The notes under the pieces were generated by a model. It saw only the letters and a program-made list of their open reading frames with translations. It was not told where the DNA came from and ran no database searches. This document shows positions 27,288 to 36,118 of a stretch of 50,124 nucleotides of DNA, piece after piece. The first letter of the stretch is position 1. Each line of letters begins with the position of its first letter. This DNA comes from Shewanella saliphila (lineage in GTDB: Bacteria > Pseudomonadota > Gammaproteobacteria > Enterobacterales > Shewanellaceae). Made by a program: the position numbers and the translations under genes. The stretch covers positions 1-50,124 of the forward strand of contig NZ_BMQV01000038.1 of assembly GCF_014648295.1 (NCBI RefSeq), in the 5' to 3' direction.

Positions 27288-29425
27288 TAGCGCGCTCCTT
27301 GTGAAGCGCTATCAACACCTGATACAGCAGGGGATGATATGTTGTCAGCTTGCGCCATTTGCTCTAACACATTGGCCATTTGATGACGACTGGTGAGCAA
27401 TAATTGCTGTAATGTATATTGCTGTTGCTGGGTGAAAATACTGATTTTACCGCGGATCTCTCGGCTGGTTTTGAGGTTCAACGCCTCGATATTCAAGGTC
27501 ATTTTGTTGATGTCGGTTTGTGTTTGCTGTTGGCGCACGTCAAAGTTAGACAGTAAACGCGGGTTAGTGGATAAATCACTAAAACGACTGGCTTGCAGCT
27601 CAAGCATTTCAAGTTGTTCTGTTAACTGTTTAAGGCTTTGCTTGTGCTGCCAAAGCTGTTGTGGGAATGTGCTTTGTAATTGCCATTGCAACACGCCTTT
27701 GACTTTATCGAGTCGCTGCTGTTCATCATCGGTATTACGTTGTGAAGCCAATTTATTCAGCGTCGCCTGACTAGTATCAATACGATTTAACCATTGCTGC
27801 TGCGTTGGGTTGGCAAACACCTGCGGGTTTTGCTCGATTTCTGCCTGGGCGATAATATCCGCAATACGCTGCTTTTGCGCCGTTAAGCTTTGGATCATCC
27901 CACGGTAAGCCAATTGCTTTTGCTGTTCTATAACCCTAGCTTGGCGTTGGCTGTTAAGCATTAACGTGCCTTTAAGCCATTGGCTGTTGCTCTGTTGGGC
28001 TTTGATATTGTCGCTGAGTAACTCAAGGCTAAGCAGGGTTTGGTAATCGGTTGCCAGTAACGGATCGTTTAGCGCTTTTTTAAGCCAGGGGGCGTCGGTG
28101 TTAAAACGCTGGGTTAATATAAGTGCAAGCACATCTGACTTTGGTGTTAATAAGGCGTTTTGCTCATCGTTAGCCTTAGTGGCAAAATCCATAATGTTTT
28201 TGCTGTCGTTGAAGGTCTCGCCGAATTGTTTTATCTCGGCAATTTTTTGCAAATATAACTGCTCAGCTTGCTGATACAAGGTTAAGCCTTGTGCTAACGA
28301 TTGCTGCTCACTCACTTGTTTGGCGCTAAGTAATGCGGCTTGCCAGGCTAAATTTGAGTAGGGATATTGCTGTTGTAATAACGTCAACAGTTTGAGCGAC
28401 ATGTCATATTGCTGTTGTTGCTGGGCAGAATAGGCAAACAAAAATAGCGCCGATTCGGCGTAGGGGCTTTGCTGCGGAAAATCAACCAACTCATTATAGG
28501 CTAAATCGTATTGCTGATTAGCAACATAGAGCTGCGCCAGTAGTAATTTGGCGTAGTCGTTAATGGCTTGCTGTTGCAACAATGCATCTTGTACTTGTGG
28601 TTTTAGCTGGTCGTTGGCGTCAAAAATATCGGGCTGTGCAAACGGGTTAAACAGCTTTTGCCAAAAATTAACATCGGGAGCCTGCCATTGCTGGTTTTTA
28701 AGCTCAATTAATATAGGTTGAGCTGCGCTGTATTCTTGCTGCTCCATGTACAGTAATGCCTGGTTTAAGGCGATGTAAGCGGCAGATGAATTAGTCTGCA
28801 CCGCGTCATCTTCAACGGTTGTTTGCTGCACTTGTGCGGTTAATGGTGGCGGTGCTGGCCAATAAGCTAATTGGCTTAATATATGATATTGCTCAACATA
28901 ATCAGGTAATACTGTGGTGATTTTACCTAGAGTAAGCTGGGCGCTAATATTGTCGCCTTGATCAATTTGTTGCTCGGTTAATTGCAACAAGGCAATGAGC
29001 AGTAGCTCTTGCGGTGAGGTGGCCGACTTGGCTTTGCTGCCATTGGTTGTCTCTGTTTGGTTTTGTTCAAAACGCGTTAAGGTTTGCGTGGCTTGGTCGT
29101 GTAACCCTATGGCCACTTGTAGTCCTGCTTCAAACAGCTGGCTGCGATCTGAATCTATGCCCTGACGTTGACGGTTTAAACTAATTTGCCTCAGAGCTGA
29201 GCCATAATCTCCAGCAAAGTAAAAGTACAAGGCTTGGCGATAAAACTTATCTTCTAAGTCTGTTTTTGCTGTTGCACTGCCCTCGGTTTGCTCTGCTGCA
29301 TGGACTGAAGGCTGGGCAAATAAGGTTAACGCGCAAGTTAAAAGCGCAGCAGCGCTCACCGGGCGCAAAAGTTGGCCAATGCGGTAAGCTCGCTTTGTAT
29401 TAACAGATTGAATGATAACGGCCAT
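27287..29425 (-). CDS. Periplasmic TPR/coiled-coil protein
   Basis: This 712-residue protein has a long basic N-terminus and a signal peptide (PVSAAALLTCALTLFAQPSVHA, cut near residue 43). TPR-like helical pairs follow, such as KFYRQALYFYFAGDYGSAL and YDLAYNELVDFPQQSPYAES. The C-terminal third is coiled coil, rich in Gln and Leu (residues ~480-700). The stop overlaps the next start (TAATG). It is one of three TPR proteins in the run and probably a periplasmic scaffold. No catalytic motif is visible. Confidence 0.83.
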   Translation of the reverse strand: MAVIIQSVNTKRAYRIGQLLRPVSAAALLTCALTLFAQPSVHAAEQTEGSATAKTDLEDKFYRQALYFYFAGDYGSALRQISLNRQRQGIDSDRSQLFEAGLQVAIGLHDQATQTLTRFEQNQTETTNGSKAKSATSPQELLLIALLQLTEQQIDQGDNISAQLTLGKITTVLPDYVEQYHILSQLAYWPAPPPLTAQVQQTTVEDDAVQTNSSAAYIALNQALLYMEQQEYSAAQPILIELKNQQWQAPDVNFWQKLFNPFAQPDIFDANDQLKPQVQDALLQQQAINDYAKLLLAQLYVANQQYDLAYNELVDFPQQSPYAESALFLFAYSAQQQQQYDMSLKLLTLLQQQYPYSNLAWQAALLSAKQVSEQQSLAQGLTLYQQAEQLYLQKIAEIKQFGETFNDSKNIMDFATKANDEQNALLTPKSDVLALILTQRFNTDAPWLKKALNDPLLATDYQTLLSLELLSDNIKAQQSNSQWLKGTLMLNSQRQARVIEQQKQLAYRGMIQSLTAQKQRIADIIAQAEIEQNPQVFANPTQQQWLNRIDTSQATLNKLASQRNTDDEQQRLDKVKGVLQWQLQSTFPQQLWQHKQSLKQLTEQLEMLELQASRFSDLSTNPRLLSNFDVRQQQTQTDINKMTLNIEALNLKTSREIRGKISIFTQQQQYTLQQLLLTSRHQMANVLEQMAQADNISSPAVSGVDSASQGAR

Positions 29426-29431
29426 TATGAT

Positions 29432-29986
29432 TTACAACGCCCACTGTTCGACTTTGATATCAGCGCGATAGCTTGATTCACTGTCTTCGACTTTAAGTTC
29501 AATCATCACGGTTTCATCGGTTTTATCAAAGTTATGGCTAATCGCGCGTTGCACAGTACGACCTTCTGCATCGTTACCGGTAAAAATAGCGGTTAACAGG
29601 TGAGGGCCCATTTTTAAATTGCCTAAGTAGATACGTTGAATACCGCCTTGCTCTAATGCCTTACGTTGACGCTCGGTATATAAAAAACCGCTAACATTAT
29701 TGTCGTCAATTTTAAGTTCTACACTGTCGAGTTTAAGAAAACGCCCTACATCAACCGACACAAAAACCGCAATTTGAGTGCTGGCCGGAAACAGTAAATC
29801 TTCTTCTAAAATAAACAAATCGCGATTGAGCTTTAGCACCTGGCTTTTAATGTCTTCAAGCTCAGATGCCAGCGCGCCTTTATTGGCGTCTTCAGCATGC
29901 ACTGGCATGGCAAAAAAGCTTGCAAGCACTGCAGTGACAGCAAATAAGCGAGTTAAAAATGCACAACATTTACGCACGGTAGTCAT
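29432..29986 (-). CDS. Small periplasmic protein of the motor cluster
   Basis: This ~184-residue protein has the signal peptide FAVTAVLASFFAMPVHAED. A short coiled coil (ASELEDIKSQVLKLNRDLFI) leads into a beta-rich domain (VFVSVDVGRFLKLDSVELKI, NLKMGPHLLTAIFTGNDAEG) that looks like an immunoglobulin/transthyretin-like sandwich. The start at 29986 gives a proper signal peptide. An upstream ATG at 30052 overlaps the DUF3570 stop (TAATG) but would add 22 odd residues before the signal. Databases sometimes label such proteins as regulators, but no DNA-binding motif is present. Role unknown; the context puts it in the envelope complex. Confidence 0.72.
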   Translation of the reverse strand: MTTVRKCCAFLTRLFAVTAVLASFFAMPVHAEDANKGALASELEDIKSQVLKLNRDLFILEEDLLFPASTQIAVFVSVDVGRFLKLDSVELKIDDNNVSGFLYTERQRKALEQGGIQRIYLGNLKMGPHLLTAIFTGNDAEGRTVQRAISHNFDKTDETVMIELKVEDSESSYRADIKVEQWAL

Positions 29987-30051
29987 AGGGTTAAGGCCTT
30001 GGCAATTTCGTTGTAGGATCAATCTTTTATCGATAACGTTAAATACAGACA

Positions 30052-31206
30052 TTAAAAGTACACGCTAACAAAGGCGCGGACCACATTGGCTGAGAAACCA
30101 TAAAAGGGTTCGTTACCGACTCCGCCTTCTGCATTAGGGTTCCTAAAGTTATTGTATTGAAAGTCAATATAATCCCACTGTAAGGATGCCTCTGAGCGGG
30201 TATCGCCAAATGACATCGACGCGGGCAGCATATAGGTGATCCCTAAACCATAGGTAATGTCGCTAAAGTCACTTAACTCTTTGTCGCGCGCCATATAATT
30301 TTGTGCGTCACGATAGGGAAATAAATCGCTGTAAAACTCCGCCTGAGTTTGCTGGTAGTAACGCACTTTTAGCTCTAGTTCTAAACTGTCACCAATGGGA
30401 TGGCGATAACCTACTTCAACGTCGCTAGCGGTGATTTCCCAACTGTCGTTAAAATGGCGGTAGTGGAAAAACAGCGCAGCGCGGTAAGGTAAAAAGTAAC
30501 TGGCCGATAATTTTGCCGCAAACGAATTGCGGGTTTCTGGGTAGACTTCGGCTTGATACCCCACCCCCGATGGAATGCTGTTGTCGACATAACGCACGGT
30601 GCGGTAAGGGTTATTTAAATAACCACTGTCAGCAATGGCTTCAACGTTTAAACTGGCGGTGAGGTTGCGGGTTAAAACTTGATTAATGCCTGCGCGAATA
30701 CGGTATTGCTCGCTCTGTTCTTCAAAGATGTCATCGCCATTACGCTTAATCTCGTTATCGCCGTAAGATAAACCCAGATTAAGATTGGTTAAGTCACCAA
30801 AGGTGTCTTGCGACACATTAATGCTAAAAGATTGGGCTAAATAATCGTCTTCATTACTTTGATGCAAATTAAGCGACATTAAGGTTTTGTCATACAGGTA
30901 TTCAACCCCGATCTGACCTTCGTGGCGTTTTTCGGTGTACGGGCTGGCGGTACTGATCACATCGACTGACGCCGATGAAATGCTGTCCATGTAATAGTAA
31001 GCGGTAATCGCAACCGATTCAGAGGCCTTTTTTCGTAGCATGACGGATGGACCATCAATGGTCATGCCGCCACCTTCGTAGCTGTGATAAAGCATATCGG
31101 CGCGATCGGGATCGAGCACCGCGGCTTGAGCCGTTAAGCTACCTATTCCAATAAATAAAACCGCGAAGAGTTTAACGCTGTTATTAAGCAAATTAGTTAC
31201 AACCAC
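30052..31206 (-). CDS. DUF3570 outer-membrane beta-barrel protein
   Basis: This ~384-residue protein has a signal peptide (LLNNSVKLFAVLFIGIGSLT, cut after AQA) and alternating amphipathic strands ending in an aromatic C-terminus (RAFVSVYF), typical of outer-membrane barrels. Pieces such as GQIGVEYLYDKTLMSLNLHQ and LELELKVRYYQQTQAEFYSD match DUF3570. I chose the GTG at 31206 because GGAGG lies five bases before it. A TTG at 31191, just after the DUF4266 stop, is the alternative. The gene start lies inside the Gly/Cys tail codons of the DUF4266 gene. DUF3570, DUF4266 and a TlpA protein recur together in proteobacteria. The function is not established. Confidence 0.85.
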   Translation of the reverse strand: MVVTNLLNNSVKLFAVLFIGIGSLTAQAAVLDPDRADMLYHSYEGGGMTIDGPSVMLRKKASESVAITAYYYMDSISSASVDVISTASPYTEKRHEGQIGVEYLYDKTLMSLNLHQSNEDDYLAQSFSINVSQDTFGDLTNLNLGLSYGDNEIKRNGDDIFEEQSEQYRIRAGINQVLTRNLTASLNVEAIADSGYLNNPYRTVRYVDNSIPSGVGYQAEVYPETRNSFAAKLSASYFLPYRAALFFHYRHFNDSWEITASDVEVGYRHPIGDSLELELKVRYYQQTQAEFYSDLFPYRDAQNYMARDKELSDFSDITYGLGITYMLPASMSFGDTRSEASLQWDYIDFQYNNFRNPNAEGGVGNEPFYGFSANVVRAFVSVYF

Positions 31207-31456
31207 AACCACCTCCACCGGTTCCTTCTGCGCCACGAGCTGATTCACGGCCTTCAAGTACGTGAGCCACATGCATACTGGCGCTTGGATGACGATTTAA
31301 GCGCATAATTGGATCGGCCAGGTTTTGACGCTCGTAGGGTTTAACCCAAGGCTCAATGCCCATGCTCGAACAACCGCTCAGGCCGACAATGCTTAGCAGT
31401 GCGATGCACTTTAGCGATAAGGCGGTGAGGCGAGGTGATAAAGTGAATGTCATCAT
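31193..31456 (-). CDS. DUF4266 lipoprotein with Gly/Cys C-terminal tail
   Basis: This 87-residue lipoprotein has the signal LKCIALLSIVGLSGCSSMG (lipidated Cys near 29). The core is WVKPYERQNLADPIM, and the tail is GTGGGGCGCN at the very C-terminus. The WVKPYER...LADPIM block and the Gly/Cys end are hallmarks of DUF4266. The tail cysteines are good candidates for metal binding, disulfide exchange with the adjacent TlpA-type thioredoxin, or post-translational modification. These are inferences. It lies four bases from the TlpA gene and overlaps the DUF3570 start. Confidence 0.85.
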   Translation of the reverse strand: MMTFTLSPRLTALSLKCIALLSIVGLSGCSSMGIEPWVKPYERQNLADPIMRLNRHPSASMHVAHVLEGRESARGAEGTGGGGCGCN

Positions 31457-31460
31457 CGAT

Positions 31461-31979
31461 TTACTCTCTGATCAGCTGTTTAATGGCTGCGGCGTATTTT
31501 TTCTCATAGCCATCTTGATAGCCTTGAAACACAAAACGCACCTTGCCGTTACGATCAATCATCACCGTCGTCGGCATGGCTTCAACCTGATAGGTTTTAG
31601 ACAAGGAGTTGGTTTGGTCAAAAAAGATTGAGAAGCTCAAATCAAGATCGGCAAGAAAATCTTTACCGGCCTGGTTTTCTTGCTCAACGTTGACGCCCCA
31701 AACTTGCACGCCTAGGTCTTGATACTTGTCTTGTAGCTTTTGCAGTACCGGCATTTCTTTACGGCAAGGGCCGCACCAGGACGCCCAAAAGTTGATTAAG
31801 ATAATTTCACCGCGCTGTTCGGCTAAGTTAAGGTTAGTGCCTTGCTGATTTTTTAAGGTGAAGTCGGGCGCCGCGTCACCGATGGTGAGCGCGTGGGCCT
31901 GCATCGACAATATCGACAATATCGACAATAATAATGCACCTAAGATAAGACATTTACCGCTAAATCGACTGAACAACAT
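31461..31979 (-). CDS. TlpA/ResA-type thioredoxin-like protein
   Basis: This 172-residue periplasmic thiol-disulfide protein has a signal peptide (residues ~1-30), then APDFTLKNQQG, the redox motif WCGPC (residues ~70-74), the cis-Pro loop EAMPTTVMIDRNG and a C-terminal helix. Proteins of this kind reduce or oxidise cysteines of exported partners, including apocytochrome c haem sites. Next to it are a lipoprotein with a Cys tail and, further away, five CXXCH haem sites, so a redox maturation role fits. A 9-bp triplicate lies in its signal-peptide codons. Confidence 0.92.
   Translation of the reverse strand: MLFSRFSGKCLILGALLLSILSILSMQAHALTIGDAAPDFTLKNQQGTNLNLAEQRGEIILINFWASWCGPCRKEMPVLQKLQDKYQDLGVQVWGVNVEQENQAGKDFLADLDLSFSIFFDQTNSLSKTYQVEAMPTTVMIDRNGKVRFVFQGYQDGYEKKYAAAIKQLIRE
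31903..31929. repeat. 9-bp tandem repeat in the TlpA signal-peptide codons
   Basis: ATCGACAAT occurs three times in perfect tandem (31903-31929). It encodes repeated Leu-Ser-Ile units in the hydrophobic core of the signal peptide. Slippage would add or remove three residues without a frameshift and so change signal length. Confidence 0.8.
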
Positions 31980-32032
31980 TGTATTTCCTTATTTGTTTTT
32001 CTTATAAGTGCTTATTTTAAATGTAAAAAATG

Positions 32033-32695
32033 TTAAAAATAAAACGACACACCGGTAGCAAAGCTTAAGTTGTGTGTGGTTTTAGATTCGCCAGTAACCT
32101 CGGTGTTAAACAGGTAATCACTCATGCTTAAGTCCCATGCTATCCAGTCGGTTAAAAACACTCGATAGTTGGCGGTTAAGTTAACGGTAAATTGTTCGTC
32201 ACCGGCAAAGTCGGTGTTACCGCCACCGAGTTCAACTGAAAACACGCTATTAAACACTGTGTCTTTACTGAAAAATATTTCACCAGGTAGCAAGTTATAG
32301 CCAATGTTTAAGCCGTAATAAGTTAACTCTCGCTCGTCGTCGGTTAACAGCGGCGCGGCATTGGCCAGTTTTTCAAAACTAGTTTTGCCTGCTTTAGCCT
32401 GGGCGTAGCGGGCTTTAACATAAAAGTGCTCGCTGATGTGATAGCCAAGATGCGCGCTAAGCCATGAGCTGGACTCAAAATCTTCAATCGACATGATGCC
32501 GCCCTGAAACCCGACTTCAAAGTTTTCAGTGTCGAGCAGGTCGTCAAGCACATCGCGGCGCTCTACATCAGCTTTAACAGTGTTAGCGGTATCATCAGCG
32601 GCAAAGGCAACTGAGCTTGGGGTTAATGCGCTCAACGCCAAGGTGCTGACGGTCAGTAATGGCATTAAAAAAATACGCTGAATCCTATTTTCCAT
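32033..32695 (-). CDS. Outer-membrane beta-barrel protein
   Basis: This 220-residue protein has a signal peptide (residues ~1-32, ending SVAFAADD). Beta strands then follow in the pattern of a small eight-stranded barrel: FEVGFQGGIMSIEDFESSSW, HLGYHISEHFYVKARYAQ, and the final NLSFATGVSFYF with a terminal Phe. It starts inside the end of the upstream SH3-barrel gene (31-base overlap), with GAGAT seven bases before the ATG. The two proteins are of a similar class and are probably paralogues or partners. Role unknown; composition and position suggest an outer-membrane part of the trans-envelope complex. Confidence 0.82.
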   Translation of the reverse strand: MENRIQRIFLMPLLTVSTLALSALTPSSVAFAADDTANTVKADVERRDVLDDLLDTENFEVGFQGGIMSIEDFESSSWLSAHLGYHISEHFYVKARYAQAKAGKTSFEKLANAAPLLTDDERELTYYGLNIGYNLLPGEIFFSKDTVFNSVFSVELGGGNTDFAGDEQFTVNLTANYRVFLTDWIAWDLSMSDYLFNTEVTGESKTTHNLSFATGVSFYF

Positions 32696-33405
32696 GTTTG
32701 GATCTCTTCATTTTCATCTCGGTCGGTTAAGGCTAACGAGAGTTTGTATTCGGCGCGTAATATAAAATTACGGGCAAGGTGGTATTTAACGCCAGCAGCG
32801 GCGCTCATTAGCGTGCTGCTGCGTGATTCGGTGTCGGCTAACACGCTATGAGGTTCGGTTTTAATAACCCCCGCGCCAACGCCGATGTAAGGCACAACGA
32901 TTAAATCGGGTATTGGGTGACTGAATAACATCACTTCAAATACATCACTGTCTGAAATGCTCCCCAAGGCTTTACCCGCTGATAACTCCGCGCTAAAGAC
33001 GGGGGTAAAGGCATAACCAGCAAATAGATTATAAAAGTTGGCCCCTTCTAGGTCGCCATACATAACCCCAGCTTCAAATTGACGGTTTATCACGTCTTGT
33101 GCTGTGATTTGTGTGGCGCTAATGGCTTGACCGTTTTGGGATAAGCCTAATAAATCATCTTCATGAAACCAGCCTTCAACACCGCGTTTGTCTTTTACTT
33201 TTAACCAGGAGGTGCGTTTAAGTAATACGCTGACCATTTCATTTTTTTCAATGACCGATACCACAGGGTAGCCAGCACTCGGCCCTGAATGCAGCTCAAC
33301 AAAGGGTACGTCGATGCGTAATCTCGGGTTGTCGTCAGCCTGCAATATTGGGCTTAAGCACAATAGTGTCAGTAGTAGGCAGGTGTTGCGTATGTAAGTC
33401 AGCAT
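32665..33405 (-). CDS. SH3-domain outer-membrane barrel protein
   Basis: This 246-residue protein has a signal peptide (residues 1-23, cut after LQA) and a bacterial SH3-type domain at ~25-85 (VELHSGPSAGYPVVSVIEKN, WLKVKDKRGVEGWFHEDD). A small beta-barrel ends in TWKIGFSVFF. The SH3 part may bind peptidoglycan or a periplasmic partner while the barrel sits in the outer membrane. It begins 55 bases after the stop of the di-haem lipoprotein gene and overlaps the next barrel gene. This tandem of barrels fits a docking platform for the TonB-like linker, which is inference. Confidence 0.82.
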   Translation of the reverse strand: MLTYIRNTCLLLTLLCLSPILQADDNPRLRIDVPFVELHSGPSAGYPVVSVIEKNEMVSVLLKRTSWLKVKDKRGVEGWFHEDDLLGLSQNGQAISATQITAQDVINRQFEAGVMYGDLEGANFYNLFAGYAFTPVFSAELSAGKALGSISDSDVFEVMLFSHPIPDLIVVPYIGVGAGVIKTEPHSVLADTESRSSTLMSAAAGVKYHLARNFILRAEYKLSLALTDRDENEEIQTWKIGFSVFF

Positions 33406-33460
33406 AATTCCCTATCGCAAAGTCTATTGCGCCAACGGAGAGGGTTGGCGCTGTGCTTTG

Positions 33461-36118
33461 TTAGTCCTGTGAGTAAAATGGCGTGTTGTAATATTGCGCG
33501 CCAATATCTAGCCATTCGTTGAGCAATTTAAGCTCATCTGCCGACAACATAGTTTGATGCGTGGTGTTGTTCATCACCTCAAAAAATGAGCGGCTTGCAC
33601 TGGCACCGTTAGTCGACAAGATGGCAGGTACATTGACCGTGGTTAACACTGGAATAGGGTTACCATCTGCGTCGAGAATAAGCTCGCCATTACTGTCAAC
33701 CTGATACACCACGTTGCCGTCAGCATCGAGTACTTCAATTAACCTGTCGATTAAAATGCCGTCGACTTCTTCTTGCTCTACATCGTTAAACAGCAGTTCG
33801 CGGTATGAGGTTAAATGGGCTGGCTCGTCGCTAGACGCAGAACTGACTAATGACAATTGCCCTGCAGGCACCTGGGCTGCGCCGTCAACATCGACAATAT
33901 TGTGGCAACTGGTACAGGTATTGTCGGCAACAATCATTTGAGTTGCTGCGTCGACAACAGGCCTTGCAAGATCCCACAGGGGTTGAATGTGTTCGACATA
34001 ATTGATTTGTATACGGCAGTAAGCTGTCCAGTTATCAAAGCATTCGCTGCCCGTTGGGGCTGGCGTGGCTAAATTGCTGTAGTTGTAATCAATGCTTGGA
34101 TTAACCTCTGACAATACCGGGTTAGTCCAAATATCTTGATAGGACAGGCTGGTCGTTAACTCGGCAAGGCCATTGACCATTTCATCAGCTTCGGCCATGG
34201 TTTGCCCTTGCTCTGGAATGATGTTGCTGCTGGCATTAGGGTAAGCAAAGCCGCCTGTCGCGCCAGGGTTAATGCTGTCTGCTTGTGCGTCTAATCGCCC
34301 GTGAGGTAATTGGCTGTTGGCGGTATGGCAGCCGATACATTCTAAGGTTTCACCTGGGATTAATGTTATCCATTGACGATGGCGGCCTCCGATACGTTGG
34401 CCATCTGCATCTAACACGCTAATGGCTAACGGCACATTGGCTGGTACTTTAATTTTAACCGAACCATCGGGTTGGATAGGGCTATAACCAATAATCTCGC
34501 GCATGAGTTGGTTGTTGCTGCGGCCAAAATCCGTGTTTGGAATGTCGCGCACCTCATCAGGCGGCATGGGCACGCCGCGAACAATACGTAAAAAGCGTGC
34601 AGGTAAGTTAGCTGCTGGTGTTTGTGATGGGTCGCTTAATTGACTTATTCCACCGGCATTGGCGGTGCTGTCGATACCGTCAAAGTCATACACGCTGCGA
34701 ATGTGGATTGAACCAGCTAGCTCTTGGCTAAGCTGCGAGTCGAGTTCATTACCAACCACTTTATCGGCAATAAAGGTTTTAGGCTGCGAGCTTGGTTGCA
34801 ATACCACTGACTCAGTTAACACGGTTCCTTGAGCGGTTGTAGCAACTAACTGTTGGGTGTTTTCGGCGTTATCAAGTAGCCATAATTCGTATAACGGGTC
34901 GGCTTGAATTAGGTTTTCATCAGCCAGTTGCTCTGCGGTTAACTGGCCGCAAGCACGAATAACATCGTTGACTACCACTCGGCATAAATCCCAACTCATT
35001 AAGTAACGTTGGCTGGTGTCGGGAAGGGGAAATAAGTGATTCAAGCGGCCGGTTTGAGACAGTTCCGTTGAAAATGAAAAGCTAAAATCAGATAGTTCAG
35101 CGTCAGTAATGGCACTGCCCTCGGCACCCGATGTGGCTGTGGCTTGCTCAGCATCAATATAGTCATCAATGTTAATCAGCACGGGGCGTTTTTGAATTAC
35201 GCTGTCATCTTGTGAGGTTAACAACATCAAAATCTCACCGCTAGGTAACTGTTGCGGCTTGATAAAATCAATCGATTCGTTTTGCTCATCTAAACTCAGT
35301 TGGTGCGAATGCCATCCAAAAACGAGTTCGTTGTCGCTGCCATCTGGGTTCATGCGGTATAAATTAACCCCATGATTAGCGCCCATCCTGTCCCAACGGC
35401 TGTATAAGATTTTACCGCTTTGCAGTACCAGTGGATAAAAGTCGTGGCTTAAATTGAAGCTAAGCTGTGTGATGGCGCTGCCGTCTGGGTCCATTACGTG
35501 GATGTTGAAGGTTTCATTGTCGCGGCTTTCATCTAATGCCGTGTATTGCGGTTTACCTTCGTCGAGTAAAATAGCGCGCGATAAACGCTGGCGAGTAGAG
35601 GCAAAAACAATTCTACCATCAGGTAAAAAGCTCGGCATTAAGTCATCGGCTTGTTCTGCGGTCACATCGCTAGTTATCACGCGTTCTAGGGTTTCATCGG
35701 CAACGCGATAACGCCAAATATTCCATTTAGGCTGTTCATCATCGTCTGCATCGTCAATTTCTGGAGCGCGGATTGCCATCAGCATTTGTTGGCCGTCGTC
35801 AGAAACTGAAAGATCGCGAATATCAATAAGCTGATCTTCACCAAATAAGCTGGTTGTTAAGTTAGTGGCAGGAGAGTCGGCAAAGGCATTTCGTTTAATT
35901 AATAGTTGCGCACCAGGATTAAAATAAGCTGGGTTGAGGGTATCAAATTGTGCGGGTAATTGATCGACAGCGGTTAAGTTTTGCTCGATATAAGCCACCG
36001 GATATTCAACAAGAACGGGGTCAGGCTGTTCATCTTTTATCGCTGTCTCAGTGTTACATCCTATTAACAATGTAGTTACTGTTAGCACGATTATGTTATA
36101 GCCCCAAGTCGGCCTCAT
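33461..36118 (-). CDS. Di-haem beta-propeller lipoprotein (HzsA/PD40-like)
   Basis: This 885-residue lipoprotein (LIGCNTE near residue 21) begins with PD40/WD40-like propeller repeats (LSVSDDGQQMLMAIRAPEID, LMPSFLPDGRIVFASTRQR, PSGEILMLLTS). The C-terminal half has two c-type haem sites, CIGCH at residue 594 and CTSCH at residue 735. This resembles the hydrazine-synthase-alpha-related family found in many heterotrophs, where the reaction is unknown. It does not mean anammox. It is the first gene of the - strand run and is divergent from the + strand haem genes. It needs the Ccm system and probably sits in the outer membrane facing the periplasm. Confidence 0.83.
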   Translation of the reverse strand: MRPTWGYNIIVLTVTTLLIGCNTETAIKDEQPDPVLVEYPVAYIEQNLTAVDQLPAQFDTLNPAYFNPGAQLLIKRNAFADSPATNLTTSLFGEDQLIDIRDLSVSDDGQQMLMAIRAPEIDDADDDEQPKWNIWRYRVADETLERVITSDVTAEQADDLMPSFLPDGRIVFASTRQRLSRAILLDEGKPQYTALDESRDNETFNIHVMDPDGSAITQLSFNLSHDFYPLVLQSGKILYSRWDRMGANHGVNLYRMNPDGSDNELVFGWHSHQLSLDEQNESIDFIKPQQLPSGEILMLLTSQDDSVIQKRPVLINIDDYIDAEQATATSGAEGSAITDAELSDFSFSFSTELSQTGRLNHLFPLPDTSQRYLMSWDLCRVVVNDVIRACGQLTAEQLADENLIQADPLYELWLLDNAENTQQLVATTAQGTVLTESVVLQPSSQPKTFIADKVVGNELDSQLSQELAGSIHIRSVYDFDGIDSTANAGGISQLSDPSQTPAANLPARFLRIVRGVPMPPDEVRDIPNTDFGRSNNQLMREIIGYSPIQPDGSVKIKVPANVPLAISVLDADGQRIGGRHRQWITLIPGETLECIGCHTANSQLPHGRLDAQADSINPGATGGFAYPNASSNIIPEQGQTMAEADEMVNGLAELTTSLSYQDIWTNPVLSEVNPSIDYNYSNLATPAPTGSECFDNWTAYCRIQINYVEHIQPLWDLARPVVDAATQMIVADNTCTSCHNIVDVDGAAQVPAGQLSLVSSASSDEPAHLTSYRELLFNDVEQEEVDGILIDRLIEVLDADGNVVYQVDSNGELILDADGNPIPVLTTVNVPAILSTNGASASRSFFEVMNNTTHQTMLSADELKLLNEWLDIGAQYYNTPFYSQD

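Noticed and set aside
29432..30052. Transcription factor in the 206-codon frame
   Set aside because: It has a signal peptide and beta-rich mature part with no helix-turn-helix.
33461..36118. Hydrazine synthase (anammox) function for the PD40-haem protein
   Set aside because: The resemblance is only to the broad HzsA-related propeller/haem family. No other anammox gene is present, and the host is a PUFA-making gammaproteobacterium.
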